A stretch of 64,000 nt of DNA. Source: Imbricaverruca yamaguchii (lineage: Eukaryota; Arthropoda; Thecostraca; Neoverrucidae). Of the stretch, positions 12,035 through 24,509 are shown in pieces. A program made the translations under genes and the position numbers. Location: contig JAOTOL010001638.1 in assembly GCA_034440575.1 (NCBI GenBank), positions 1,827,001-1,891,000 on the forward strand, in the 5' to 3' direction. The notes under the pieces are model-generated. The model was given only the letters and a program-made list of their open reading frames with translations. It did not search any database and was not told where the DNA came from. Positions within the stretch are counted from its first letter, which is position 1. Every line of letters begins with the position of its first letter.

Positions 12035-12174
12035 CGGCGTAGCAGGTCATTCAGCGGAGCATCAGCTGTCATGTGCATATGGCCGGGCACCTCCTGGAGG
12101 GTGCTGGTCTTCACACGGGCACGGTCTAACACCTTGCGGAGTAGCCTCCGCACTTCCGAGGGACACGTTATTGT
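12001..12174 (-). CDS. candidate exon, unknown helical protein (exon 3 of a tentative gene)
   Basis: Minus strand, phase 0 at both ends, 58 codons. It contains CPSEVRRLLRKVLDRARVKT followed by a segment with EVPGHMHMTADAPLNDLLRR, strongly protein-like with amphipathic Leu/Arg spacing. The acceptor is gctcgcgcag and the donor AAG|GTTGCA. Joining to the exon at 12215-12357 needs an intron of only 40 bp, which is short, so the exact left boundary is uncertain. Family not recognised. Confidence 0.45.
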
Positions 12175-12214
12175 CTGCGCGAGCATTCGCGAGCTAAACA
12201 ACTGAAGGCCCGAC

Positions 12215-12357
12215 CTCGGGTCGGTGCAGATCCGAGTCGCTCGGAGTTGTCCGCGGCTCCTGGGCGGGAGAGCTGCTCACAGCCTCCAGGGCTTCTCTCA
12301 GCGCGACCCGTTCGGCGCGCGACTGCTGCGGACGGCGGCAGGGGTGGCCATGAACTC
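12215..12357 (-). CDS. candidate exon (exon 2 of a tentative gene)
   Basis: Minus strand: acceptor atgcctctcacag before 12357, donor GAG|GTCGGG after 12215. The frame is two bases plus 47 codons and contains RAERVALREALEAVSSSPAQ. Its entry phase matches the donor at 12468 of the upstream open frame, and its exit phase 0 matches the exon at 12174. Confidence 0.4.
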
Positions 12358-12468
12358 CTGTGAGAGGCATTCGTGGTGCAACTGTGTGAGGTATCTTATG
12401 CACGCTCCTCCGTCTCCTCTGGTGGTCCAGATGGTGCTGTCAGCTGGCGGCAGAGAGGTCAGTGCCAC

Positions 12469-12845
12469 CTGGGAGGTCGTGTCGCTTGTCCGTCCGTCCG
12501 TCTTGTTTCGAGCAGGTCAGCAATGAAGCTGGCTGTACTCGGGTGCATAGCCCAGGGTGCTCCGGGCGGCGTGCTGAGCATGGTCTCGCTGACGCCCGAT
12601 GACCAGTGACTCGTAGCCGTTGATGTCGTTGATGAGTTGTAGGATAGCACGGCTTGTGGGAAAGCACCGCGCCCTCTTCCGGTGGTTTTCGGGTTGACAC
12701 TCCTCGCTTCGGCGCCGATTTCCACGTCATTTTCCACACTTCGTGGGCACGGTGTTTGAGTCTGGATTGCGTATGCGCAATTGTGGGCTGGTGAGATAAC
12801 TCGGCCGTTGGGAGACGTTGTGGCTTGTTGGCCGCCGCCGCGGCC
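12469..12845 (-). CDS. possible first exon with AAGATGGC start context
   Basis: On the minus strand a start codon in the context gaagaagatggccgcg near 12,842 begins a frame (MAAAAANKPQRLPTAELSHQ) that stays open to a donor (CCTCCCAG|GTGGCA) at 12469, in the phase required by the next candidate exon. AAGATGGC with GC-rich flanks resembles a YY1-type core promoter element. The composition (many Arg, His, Ser) is not convincing. A competing frame in the same interval, with AILQLINDINGYESLVIGRQ, looks at least as protein-like, ends in a stop and would be a terminal exon instead. The two readings cannot both be right. Confidence 0.25.
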
Positions 12846-12880
12846 ATCTTCTTCAGGGCGGACGTGGCTGCCGCCGCCAA

Positions 12881-14860
12881 AGGTATTTTGTTGTTTGTGA
12901 GTTTAGTGCTGTAGGTTATTGCGAGGGCGCACTTGTTTTCCCCGCCTCCCGTTCTGCCACGGGAGGAATGGGAAGCCTGCTGGAAATAGGCAGGATGGCC
13001 AGTTGCGATGCCGACCTGGTTGGCTCCTACGGCAGTTTGCGTTCCTTTGGCTGTTAGTTATTTTAGTTTAAGGGCGCTTCGACCATTCCTATGGCTGAGT
13101 ACCTTCCAGATGGTATCGATTATCAATGGTACCCTCTCGTCATTCCAACTGTGCCATACGATCTAACCTGTGTACATAATATTGACATGAACTACAGTGC
13201 CTCCGAATCAACGCATCAACTTTAGGGACCACCGGCAACTGATGCGAGCTTCGGCACTAGCTACACCTGCCTGAAAGAAGCGGAGCTTCACTATTTTTGG
13301 GGCTGGAGGGATGCACACCAGTATTGTCAGACTTGACGTGGAAGATGACGTATTTGCTGGATGCGGTGAGGGCTGTCAGGTGGATCCTTAATGCTGACAC
13401 ACAGAACACGAATGATTATTTTTAATCACATTTCATGTTCGTTGCTGCACTATATTTCCATTTAAACTATGTAGCTTTTGATTTCATGTCATTATCCGTT
13501 GAAATTATTGGACGGAGAAAAGCGGGGCATGCACCATAAACCGTGGACATGTACGTCTTCCAGCTGGGAATGTACGTGGATCTCCAAGGTGAATACATTT
13601 TCCCAACACAAGTTCCGCTGCTGTTTCCTCCATCGATGGTTCCGTTGTTGGATCCCGTGTGCCGCTTGGGCGTAGAGTAAGCAAATGTAAGAACCAAAAG
13701 CCCGATCAGGAACGCTGGGCTTTTTGACCCGCCTTTGAAATACAAGCCGGTCTTTCAGCAGGTCTGTCAGTTGACTTTATTGTTTTTAATCAAGACAAAC
13801 ATGACATCAAATCTAAAAATGATCATCATACAGCTTGTGAGGCTTATTACACTCCAGCTATGAAGTTTGCCATGCGCAACGAACAATTCCATTATGAATC
13901 TATAAATGTTTTCAAGCGATCTGGCACGCTAATTGCTGAATAGAGCAGATAGCGTATCGGTGATATTGGTTCACTCAAACTTATCCAAGATTGTATGCAG
14001 CTTTCAAAAGTAGAACTTGCAACTACAATAAAGCAAAAAGGAAAGTTCCCTTGGCTTCACCAAATATCGAACAGTAGAAGAAGGCTGGAGCAAGGATGTA
14101 ATATCTAATTCATGATATTATAGTAGCATTGTAGCACATTGTGTCTGATGTTTCAATGCAATCCTGTCTTGTGCATAGTTGTATACGGGATTAGTTAGTT
14201 ATTAGGGCTTTAGGCCGCATCGACTACATTGGTCATGTAGCGCTCATAGTTGTATACGGAATGTACAACTGTGTTCGAAATGTGTTGAACGACAATGAAA
14301 GGCAAAAAAAAGCGCTTCCTCATAAAACCATTATTTCACTTTAGCAACATTGACACCTGATGGGAAAAATCCATGCACCTCTTGAAATGTAAACCTTGAT
14401 TTTTGATGTTTGTCTTCGTAATCCAAATAACCCACCAAAATTGTTGCAGTGGACAAAGTTTGATTCCTTTATATTTGGCTAATCTGTAGCGCACTGCACG
14501 CTACAAGCAATATTTTGATCATTCAACTATTGGATGCACAATTCAAAACTGAATGCATATTTTGTGTTCTTTAAACTTCACACCACCCATGCAGTCCATA
14601 TTCTATTATCCGAGTGCCTGCTTTACAACCGGTGGTTACGCGTTTTAGTCTTCGCACTGCACTCTTTTCTGGTCAGGGGATATGGTGTTAACTCTACGCT
14701 GCCGAAGATGATACTCGAGTAAAAATAAACTGTAAATGCATGGAAAACAAAAACAGCCATGAAACAACACCATGCAGCCAATAAATTACTGACAAAGAAG
14801 CACCCATCACCATACTTAGCTGCATTCAATTTCTACTATCGCCATTCAATATTTGCTTAA
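12881..14860. other. no gene seen; two solo SINE tails
   Basis: AT-rich sequence with short random frames only. Solo copies of the shared SINE-tail motif lie at about 13058-13105 and 14195-14245 and are listed together under the solo-tail entry. Confidence 0.6.
13058..14245. repeat. solo SINE-tail copies (first two of about eight)
   Basis: The ~50-bp motif at 13058-13105 and 14195-14245 reads approximately gttattgggctttagggcgc followed by atcgactgcattggtcatat and agcgcc. Further copies are at about 17958-18005, 24160-24212, 51065-51112, 58972-59023, 63113-63165 and 63352-63405. It is homologous to the 3' parts of both SINE families but lacks a tRNA head. The outer ggcgc and gcgcc can pair. 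Confidence 0.75.
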
Positions 14861-14959
14861 ATATGTCCGACGAGCGGGTGGGTAGTGAGCAGTCTTCGAT
14901 CGACCTCTTCTTCTTTCTCAGGCCATTCGATGCAACAAGTGCGGAATACAAACATGCTC

Positions 14960-15245
14960 GTCCATGGGCGGATCCAGGCATTGTCTTGGTGGGACACCTC
15001 TGGCTGAAGAAAAAAATCAAGGGGATGCACTTGAGCACACCGAAACCTTGTTTCCGAAAGGGAACATCTAGCTTTAAAAAAAAAAATTGAAGGGTGTACT
15101 CGAGCACAATGAAAGGACACCTTCTCCCTCAGAAGGGAACCTCTGGCTGAAAAAGTCGGGGAAGTGCACCCGAATTTTTCAGGAGGGGCACTAATTTCCA
15201 TGGGGGCACATGCCTCCAGTGCCTCCAGTGCCTCCCCTGCATCCC
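14960..15245. repeat. interspersed repeat end, degenerate
   Basis: Two or three diverged ~80-bp copies share ctctggctgaaaaa and aagggaacctctgg. The edges catgggcggatccaggca and tgggggcacatgcctccagt resemble ends of interspersed repeats seen in many invertebrates. No transposase frame is present. Assignment to a class is not possible by eye. Confidence 0.45.
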
Positions 15246-16655
15246 CTCCCCCACCCTATGCTCGGCAATGTTTTTAGTTAGCATGCTAACTAGTAGCCAA
15301 AGCGAGGAAGTGTGGCCCAATTGTAAGCTCATTTTTATAAAGTACATGACGTAAATATACGTGCAACTTACGAGCATCGGAACATGTTTTATCCATATAA
15401 CAGGTTTGCATGATTGAAAACCATTCATGTTCGGGTAGGACATCGATTGACAGACCACTGCTTGCTTGCTGGACATTTTGACTCCAAGACACACTAGTTC
15501 CTTCCACAATTTGTCACTACTGCACCGCTAATGGCCAAACAATAATTGCTGCATTAAAAATAATGTCGTAGTCAGGGGGAAGCATGCCTCCCCTGGAGGG
15601 TCGGAGAGCGCCCTCAAGGCGTCAGTGCGGAGGGCGCGCAAGGGCCGAAGTGAATGGTCCCTGGGCCTACGAAAGGGGCCCTGTTGGACGGAAAGGTTCT
15701 CAGGCCGATAAAGATGACCAAAAATCGACGGACAATACCTTCGGGAAGATGTTGAGGGCCATTGGCTTGGCCAACATGAAGAGCAGGGCTTGAATAACAT
15801 CGATGCAGAACGGATAAGGCCCGAGCAAAAATGAAGGGCCCCTGAAATGCTGGCGAGGCCCACGCCGAAGGAAGTGCCCCTGACCTGCTGGAGGGTCAGA
15901 ACGTAATAAAAGAGGGTTGCTGCTTCCCGGGAAATGTCCTGGATCGTCAAGGATGAACTCTGAAAGGAGGCTCAGAAGGAACTAGTTACCGCATAGGATC
16001 CCAGCCGTCAGAAAGGGCACTTTGACCGACGGATGGGGCCCAAGCCGTACAAGACCACTGGCCTGATGAAGGGACACTAAGCTTTTGAAAGAGCTTCCGG
16101 CCTGACAGTGTTGGCCCTGGATCGTTAAGAAGGATCCTTGCGCCAAAGGGGAGGATCTCTAGCTGCGGGAGCCTGGACCTGCTTACTAAACTTATGCTGG
16201 AGAAGGAATTTCGCCGTCTCGCTCTAAAAAATACTCTGCACTCGACAATCGGTCTCGTCCCAAGTGCTTTTTTATTCGACAGCTAAATTCCTTTCCAATT
16301 ACCGCTTAGAAATACATAATGCCGATCTGTTGACGGGACTTGAGTTCATTGTGACCTGGCCCAACCGGGCCAGGTCGGAATGACTGGCCGGTCCCAGTTT
16401 CTGTTCCACCATTTTCAGTATTTCCCACCGTTAGCGTAGAATGTGCTAATCGCTTGTGAAGCTAATCTGTAAATCCGAGTCGATGCTGTGAAACTGAACA
16501 CGCACGGCTTCTAAGAAACGTAAATTGAACTTAATGATCTCATGAGCTCTTCAAATCGTGCTACCCGTTAACTTCGTTAGCGAATTTTCTATATCATCTC
16601 AAGTGTGCGAACCTCGTGTGGAATAGGTAGTCTCTTCGTCGACCCTACTGCGTAA
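15246..16655. other. no gene seen; faint degenerate tandem structure at 15.58-16.17 kb
   Basis: The interval 15,580-16,170 repeats words such as gggcccctgaa, ggaagtgcccctgacc and gaagggacac at irregular spacing, suggesting an old decayed minisatellite. The 140-codon minus frame there carries no domain. Confidence 0.45.
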
Positions 16656-16659
16656 TATT

Positions 16660-17370
16660 GGATCTAGTGTCCAGGTGTGGACTCTGTAACCCAGATGAGC
16701 CTTGTTTGGGTCCAGCAATTAGGTCGTCCCACAGTGGATTCCTGGCATTGACCCTAAGGATGATTCCTGCTTGAGGCCGGTGAGCCACTTGGTCCCACAG
16801 CGGACCGCTGGCGTGTGGCCACTGGCCCACGCATGGACCGTGAGGATTCAGTGAATCATGTGGTCCCACAGTGGACCTCCGGCATTGGATCTGGGCCCAG
16901 GTGTGGACTCTGACCCAGATGAGCCCCATGGTGGTCCAGTGGACCATGTGGTACCATAGTGGACCTTTGGCGTGGAACCTGGAACCAAGGTGCGGACGTA
17001 CCACAGATACAGTGTGGATCTAATGGGCCAGATGGTTCCACAGGCGTGGGACCTGGGATTCAGGTGTGACCCAGAGAGTATTGTGTGAGTCCAATGAATC
17101 ACGAGGTCCAACAGTAGATTATTGACATAGGGCTGAGGAATGAGTCCCATGTAGATCCAGTGGACAATGTGACCCCACAGTGGGCCCTCGGTGCGGGGTC
17201 CGGGGCACAGGTGTGGACTCTGTGGCCCAGACGAGCCGTGTATGGGTCCAGTGGACCAGCTGGTCCCTCAGTGAATCTCTCGCGCATGACCATGGGTCCC
17301 ACACCCGAGACCCAGGTGTGGACTCTGTGGTCCCGATGAGCCAGAAGGTGACCCATTCAGCCGAATGGAC
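16660..17370. repeat. degenerate ~100-115-bp tandem repeat
   Basis: Landmark caggtgtggactctg recurs near 16,672, 16,900, 17,209 and 17,311. Units also share cccagatgagcc, gtggaccatgtggtcccaca and gggacctggga. Strong divergence between units implies age. Confidence 0.85.
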
Positions 17371-18955
17371 CGGGTGGTCACCCGCAGCGAATGTTTGCCG
17401 GCGCGTATTTCATTTATATGCTAAACGGCCGCCGCACCAGGCCGTTTTATTCGTCTCGGCCTGGACGCCGGCCCGCAGCTGGCCACAGAGCAGCGTGCAC
17501 CCCATACTGCAGAGAGAACAGGTAGCGGCTGCTGCACTACGTCCCTCCCGAGAAGAGCTTACTCAGACTGTTAGTGTGTTGGCTTGTGGGATGTACACGC
17601 GGAGATGGCTAATTCGCCTGTCACATTACCCGAAGATTGATGCCACGATGCTTGGGATCGCCAAGTTTAGGAGTCGGATGAATCCTGATTAGATTGCAGG
17701 GGGAAATAAGTCAGGCGTTTTTCTGTAGTCCACCTTCTCAGTTGAATCCAAATTACCAGCTTAATTTTCCCATTTGATGCAATAGACAATTTGCCAGGAA
17801 ATGTGCCCATAACTGCAGATTCAGGGCCACCTGCTACTCTTTTGCGTATTATAATCAGCTAAGCTGTCGATGCTACGTTTATGGATATACCTAATGTGAA
17901 AGCAGAATGGTGAATCCAGTTCGTACCTCCAGTATGTTTAAAAAACATAATTAGCTACCATAGTTTAGGGCCTCATCGACTGCATAGGTCATATAGCACC
18001 AATAACCCTGTCATTTGGACTTGGAAGCGAGTGAACATCAGTTTAGACAGCGAGTTATAAGGGACGATGCCGGATCTTTCCTATGATAAAACCGGTACTA
18101 GCCACTCATGTATCAGTATGCAGTGACGGTTGTAGATCATTGAAAATTTAACTTTGAAGGTGAATTTGAAAAGCTGTCTCGAGCGAACAATGTCAGACAC
18201 ATCTCCAATACTTCCCGAAGCGAGACAAAGGTGCGTCTAAAGTGACGTGAAGATGAAGTCCACTCACCAATTCAGGGCTTCACAGCTGTCTATTTATTAC
18301 TTTTTAAGGACTTCCAGCGTGGTTGCCATTTCTTGAAAATAACTTATTTCACATCTGCGAGTCCCTAGCAGAAAGCAGGAGGGAACGTGTGCACGGAGCC
18401 CGTGGACCTTGTTTCGCTGTACCATCAGGGGCCTCGCTTCCGCAGATTCCCACGTAGCTCAGAATCCAACACGGGACAACGGCGTTCCCAGCACAGGTCA
18501 GAGAGGCACTCCTACGTAAACCATCTTGTGTATCTGTGTTCGATGGGTAAAATGCAACTCAAGGCGTAAGTAAATCGGTGTAAATGATGCGCATCATGCC
18601 ATCATATCACTATGCAACTAATTGCTTTGTCTAGTGCAACCGGTTATGACAACTGGCCACAGAGGTATACACATATACCGGGAAGGAGAACGCCATGACA
18701 GCTGTACTCATTACAAACGCACATCTAATACCAGACTGTCTTGGATCAGTCGATGTCGATGTCTGCAAAATTGGGGTAGGATGATATCATCTACAGTGTT
18801 CTTGATCTACATTCCACGGGAACGACTCCGCACTCTTTGAAACATGACAGTGAGACATAAATAGCTCGTGAAGTCGGTATCCAGGGTGGGATATTCATCG
18901 ATCCGATGTGCACCACTCCGCGTAATCTTATATCGCTGTCCCTGAACAAAACATG
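17371..18955. other. no gene seen
   Basis: Contains one solo SINE tail near 17,958. Short frames such as 18387-18569 have no supporting splice context. Confidence 0.5.
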
Positions 18956-18959
18956 CATC

Positions 18960-19400
18960 ATGGTACGGAAGGGAGCAGAGCTAACAGTCTAAGGCCTTGT
19001 TCTTCTGAACATAGCCAGAATACTTCTCGAAAACATTGAACGGTACGTTGGGCGATTGAGGAACTGACGCAATTTACAAGCACAGCGCATGCCGAGTAGT
19101 TCCCGACCCATAGAGAGACAGGCATATGTCGTTGGCCTCCACCAAGAGACTGGCAATCAGTCAAGTGCGAAAGGCACCAGTGATAATACGGGATTGTGCG
19201 CATGCTCTCCTTACCGGTGCACTAATCTGTGGGTATTTCTGTGGCCGGTTGTCATAGCCGATTACCTTAGACAAAGCACTCAGTTTTGCATACGGACCTG
19301 ACCGTCCCTCCTGGAAATCGGGACCAAAGAGACGTGTTGCTTCCCCGCCACAACTAGCACCGAGCGACGGGGACCTCAGACTCCAGAACTCCGTCAACCA
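18960..19400 (-). mobile_element. decayed jockey-like LINE fragment (C-terminal to reverse transcriptase)
   Basis: On the minus strand the fragment reads CAQSRIITGAFRT, then a stop, then LIASLLVEANDICLSL, then a frameshift into WVGNYSACAVLVNC. In jockey-type elements the segment between reverse transcriptase and RNase H has the pattern GAFRTSP..SL..E....PL..R, which this follows closely. At least one stop and one frameshift are present, so the copy is dead. The rest of the element was not found around it. Confidence 0.75.
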
Positions 19401-21140
19401 CGGGGGACGGGCAGAGGTGGCGCAACAGCCCTCATGACACGAGAGGGGTTGTTATTATAGGGGTGGATGAAAGACATACAAAGGAACGCTTGCACAAGAT
19501 GGATACCAAAAGGGGAAGAGAGGAATGGACGATGGGGACTACGTGAAACCCAGAAAACACCTTCGTGCTTCCACACCCGTTATAGGGGCGCCTGTGTTAA
19601 CCCGGAGAAGTGTCAATTGCCTAGCCAGCCGAGTAACGATGGTTGACCCACTGCAGATTTTTCCCCACATGGGTAGGAGATGATACACCAGTGTAGGTCT
19701 CGGTAGTGACATGTTTGCCATTGCACACATCACAACTTGATAACACCATTATGTTTGGTCAAAATCACACTCCAAAAGCAGGCAAGATGTCTACGTCTCT
19801 TGTCCTAAGCCTGGGATGTAAGCGAATTATTCGATTATATCCACTTGGTGTTCGATGCCTTTCCACAACAATTTTGCTTTAATTGGTGGTATTCGAACAG
19901 GTCACAGCACGCCTTCTTGATATAAATTGGCAAATCGATTGCACTAATGTAAATTATATTGGTGACGGGTGGTGACCATAGTGAGAGTACATAGAGGTCA
20001 ATGTTTGCCTGAAGGCTGAACTGGTCGTATTGTTACGACCCATCCTGCTGCCCTGTATGGAACCAAAATGAGGAGAGTAATTTGACTTTAAAACCGTCAC
20101 GTTTGGATGGCTTCGTAGCGTCTTTGCTACGACAACCTGGGTTTGCTTGTCCGCGAGTAAACTGCAATAAAACAATCGTGGTTAAAAGGATCCAGAAACA
20201 AGAAAAAAAAACAATGGTAGCACCTGAACGTATGACCTCCAAAAGTCCAAAAGGTAGACAAATCAAAAACTGATCGGTCATCCAGCTTTCTTGGTGATTT
20301 CTACTGAGAACCGGGTCCGGCCTCCGTCATTAGATCTCGTTATTTAGGATCCTAAACTAGTAGTTTATCTTATGAGCGAAATGATCCGATTCAACCGTGG
20401 GGTGAGTGTCCTCCCAAAGGCATACAAAGCTACACAGCACGGGACATTTGGTTGGTGGCCAGCTTCCTGTTCTGCGTTCATCTCCCCGACTGCGTCGAAG
20501 CCTCATTGCCGCCCATCGCGGCAGATGACGTGCCCCGATGACCAGCTGCGACCCGGATCGAACGAACCACCCCGGCCAACCACCCGGGCCAACCACCCGG
20601 CCAACCACCCGGCCGTCGGCGCGTCGTAGTGGCCCCGACTCGACACTGCTTGTGCGCCAGTGTGCAGTAAAGCTGCGAAGAAAAGAACACGCGAAAAATA
20701 AAAAATAACAATCTGGCTGGAAAATGCGAGAGCGCCAAGCGAAAACTAAATGGTAGCTGCTCATCTATTCTGGGGCGACGCTTGCCTTACTATTGATATA
20801 AATAATATAAATGCCTGTGTTATACGAGAGGGGAGAGGAGTTTCGCATGCGATTTCAAATGGCTTGCTCCGGCTAAGTTCGATGTAGAAAATGAAAAGGA
20901 CGAAGATGTGGACACTCGGCTCCCAGCAACGTCCTCAAGGTCACTTGGCAGCGTATAGCTTTAAATAATTATTGGAAGGATGACTAAGTTGTTTGGCATA
21001 TATTGGAAGATTGAATATGGCATATTCAACACAGCATATAACTACCTACACGTGGCAAAGGGGTAGATGTCGTATTCGGATTAAAATATAGGCATGTGGG
21101 AGTTGTGTATGGCTTTGTTATCAAAGTGTTTTAATCACCA
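19401..21140. other. no gene seen; a 13-bp triplet repeat at 20576-20613
   Basis: The small tandem repeat is (ccaaccacccggg)-like, three copies. Open frames at 20357-20764 on both strands overlap each other and are not supported. Confidence 0.5.
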
Positions 21141-21149
21141 CTAATTGCA

Positions 21150-22230
21150 TGTATCTTCTTGATGAGGGCCATTTAGAAAGCATGGGCGTACTATCGCGTG
21201 AGATGCATTGCCGCTCCAGTATTGCTGGACATATTTGTAAAATATGGAGCTTGCCAGGGAGAGGTCATGGGGAGGCACGGGGTTAATGTTTGGTAATCGG
21301 AGGCCGACCGCCTGTCTGGCCACGCCGTCGGTTCGCTCGTGGCCGAGATGCCCACGTGTCCAGGGATCCAGAGCAGAGCGAGTTTGGAGGTACGATGGTG
21401 GACATTGTAGAGTTGTATTCGGTGAAGAGTGAGACGAGCGGTGTTGTGCATTGCAGCGAGGAAGTCAGCTGATGGTCAGCTGACATGTTGAATAGAACAT
21501 ACACCGAGTCGCGCTTCATCGGCTGACGTTAGCTAATGAAGCGATATTTGGTGCATGTGGTGCCTGGTGTGGTGATGTGTGAAATTATGTGCCTGAGACA
21601 ATGTAAAATTGCCACTAACTCTGCTGTGCAAACCGAATGGATTTGCGTGGTTGTGTTCGACAGTGACAGGCACTGGCCGCTGTACGAGATTGTGGCACTG
21701 CACCATGCTGTTCCTGTACACTTACTGGTGCAGCAGCTGTCTGCGTGGGAGCATAGTGTGTGTCCACTTCTTGATGTTGAAATTGTATGTGGACTTCACT
21801 AAGCGTGAATATATTTTGTGACCAAGAGGCATCGATATGGAAATGCGCATGCACCAAGACAGAACGGAGAGACAATACATTTTCAGACGTGCATTTCATA
21901 AATTTCAGAGACGGTGTGAGGATATGTTTTCAATGAATCGCAATATTAGGTTCCTTTTTCTATACGTACGCTGAACAGGCGTATTCCAGATATATGCTGA
22001 GGGTTTAGTTGGCAGGGCAGTGGGGCTGTGTCGATGTCCTAATATGTTAGATATAACTAGGTAAATTGTTCTTCGGTGTTGTTGACATCGGCGCGAAAGC
22101 TGATGACATAGGTGTAGTGCGGTGTGTTCTAGGGACCTTACAGTGCCATTTGCATGGCTTGGAGCGATTCGGCGTGTCTGGGAGATACATTATTGAAAGT
22201 AGGCGCATTGTATTCCAGAAGGATACAATG
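21150..22230 (-). mobile_element. decayed jockey-like LINE fragment with RNase H domain
   Basis: Minus strand. From upstream to downstream: LLEYNAPTFNNVSPRH near 22,190, resembling the LEYG-type motif after reverse transcriptase; about 0.6 kb of degraded sequence; then LALLWIPGHVGI near 21,350, the conserved RNase H motif (W.P.H.GI). After a frameshift comes RTDGVARQAVGLRLPN, matching the N..AD..A part. It then continues with HDLSLASSIFYKYVQQYW. Several stops and at least one frameshift show it is inactive. It may extend to about 22,600. Confidence 0.8.
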
Positions 22231-23140
22231 CATATCTAATACGAATATTTTGGTAATGGTAGACCTGGCTGACACCGCAGTCTCTGCCGGAAATGCAGTT
22301 CAATCATGACCGCGCAGTTTGTCCAGAGTTATAATGCGTGTTGAATGTAATTGATAATTGTAGGTGTCGATGCGCGACAACTTGATGATCAATGTGGCGG
22401 AAGGACAACGGGGTGAGGAAGAGTGGAGTCACGAAGAAGTCATAGTGACTGATTTCGAGGGAGGTCTGTAGCCCCAAGCGGGAGCGGTAGAATTCAATGT
22501 GATTAAGGAGGTACATACATTCACTTGCGCTATCTGATGAAGAATCGCTACAAATGACGTCAAGTGCTGAATATCCACGGCAGGCAACAGTCGACACTCC
22601 GCCCGCCTCGGGTAAGAGGTGCACGGGATACGTGGCGTAGAACGACTAGTGTCAGCACGCTACATCAATGACGGCAACTGCTCTGAGCACATGGTTCCGA
22701 CCAAGTCATCCCATCAGCCGCCGAGTGTTCAGTGATGTCCGGCGCACCTGTTACCTGCAGAAGGTGCATACCAGTCTTACCGCTCCCTGTCATGGTGGAG
22801 GGCATCCTGGACTTACGTCAACCGACACGTGTTCCCGGCTGCACACACCTACAAGAGCCCCCCCCCACCTCCACAGCGCAGATTTGGATCGCTGAGACTA
22901 TTTGTGGCATTCAAGTGGAAAACAATAGCGCACATCGATGAAACTGCAGCGAATGCAATTGTTTTGGATTCAATTAATCTACTCCACCACGGGTTGGGGC
23001 TAAAGGCCATATGGGGCAGTTCCCTTCCGCCTATTGTTGCGATACCGAATTCCAAGCCTAGGATTACCAACCCTATTTCTGTCAAAGGATCATAAGTTTG
23101 TAAGGTATATCGAACAAAAAGTGCACAATACCAGTCTAGT
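22231..23140. other. no gene seen; possible upstream LINE debris
   Basis: The minus frame at 22304-22624 may continue the LINE, but no motif confirms it. A C/A-rich stretch at 22,855-22,880 is a simple-sequence patch. Confidence 0.4.
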
Positions 23141-23144
23141 GATT

Positions 23145-23290
23145 CACGGTGTCCCGGATCCAGACTAGGACCGCGGTATCATCCGGTGTAATCCCCGATG
23201 TCCCGGATACAGGTCAGAGCCAGAGTACATCCGATGTCATGGACGTATCCAGATCAGAGCCATAGTGTCTTGCGGTGTCGTACTCGTGCC
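23145..23290. repeat. degenerate ~50-bp repeat, about three copies
   Basis: Repeated words are gtgtcccggat, cagactagga compared with cagatcagagcc, and catccg-tgt. The flanking GC-rich minus frame (23214-23672) is open but unrecognised and overlaps this repeat. Confidence 0.55.
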
Positions 23291-24118
23291 ACGTGTCCGG
23301 ACCAGGGGCGGGTCTGGGCGCCTCCGGTGTCATCAGCCCAGACAGCACGAGCGCTGCCGAACCGGCTGGATCAGCACGATATAAGCCGACAGCATAAGCA
23401 CAAACGGAAGCCGCCACGCCGCCGCGCCCCTTCTCCGGCTGCGAGGTGAGACGAGACAGCTCGACGTGCGTCATGAGGTGAACAGACGCCGACACCGTGC
23501 AACACACGTGCAGCGCAGTGAGAGGCACAGGGTGGCGCGCGGTACAGGGTGGCGCACACACGACTGGCGATAGTGCTGGCAGGGAGGCGGTGGGGCGGCC
23601 GTCACCAGCGCTACACAAGGGAGGCGTCCAAATATAATGAACAAACACACACGCACACACACGTACACGCATACATTATATATAACATCCACAAAGGAAC
23701 ATAAGCCGTCCAGTAGCCCAAAGTATCTCATAATCCCATACGGAGTGCTGACGGCACATGGCCATTGCGGGACTGGCTCATCGCATCGCAGCCGAGTCGG
23801 ACTGATGACTGGTTAGAAACGAGACACGATACGGCAAAACAGACGGGAGATGGGGATGAAAATAGACGGCAGAAGACAGATAACGGGAGAGGGAACACCG
23901 AACGGCAAATGGAAAACGGGACACGGATGATGATTTGTATGAGGGAGAAGCTGATGAGGTCCAAGACCCGGGGCAGGCTGCGACGATGATACCACGTCTG
24001 GTGTCGATGTGAGGCTTGCAATGCTCCCACCTACGTCCGTCGTCGCCGTCAGCGTGGCACAACGCCGCTGACGCCGATCATCCAGCTGCAGTCGAGGGGT
24101 GGGAGCCGCCCCCGATCC

Positions 24119-24172
24119 GGTTGTTGTTGTTGTCGCTGTTATTGTTGTTGTTGTGGTGGTGGTGGTGATGGT
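24119..24172. repeat. trinucleotide-rich patch (gtt/gtg)n
   Basis: Imperfect (gttgtt)n passing into (ggt)n, directly before a solo SINE tail at 24160-24212. This fits the simple-sequence tails on which such elements sit. Confidence 0.85.
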
Positions 24173-24509
24173 TTCGGGGCGCATCAACTGCGTGCGCTAT
24201 ACACCGCGCCCACGCCCGCGATCCCAGCCAGTGCGCATCGCCACTCTGCACGGCGTCACGTCACACCGTGACGTTTGAATGCCCGCCTCCCTGACGCCGT
24301 CACGCGTGACGCGACCGAGGCCAGCCACCGGCCCCGACCCGTGACTCGTGAGTCACACCGCTGGGAGCCGTGAGGCGGCGATGACAGCCGGCTTTCTGTG
24401 CGTCCGATGACGCGCCGGTTCTGCCGCCGAAGGGAGCGCCTTCCTAATGGACGCCGTGTTCAAAGTCGGCTGGTCGAGTTGTCGAGTCAGCCGCGACCTC
24501 GACTCGAGG

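Noticed and set aside
12560..12700. Terminal exon containing AILQLINDINGYESLV
   Set aside because: Reads like protein but uses a non-CAG acceptor, and conflicts with the frame that links to the neighbouring candidate exons; kept only as an alternative.
18960..22230. One continuous LINE
   Set aside because: The order is wrong: on the minus strand the RNase H piece (21.3 kb) lies upstream of the segment that should precede it (19.3 kb), so these are two separate remnants.
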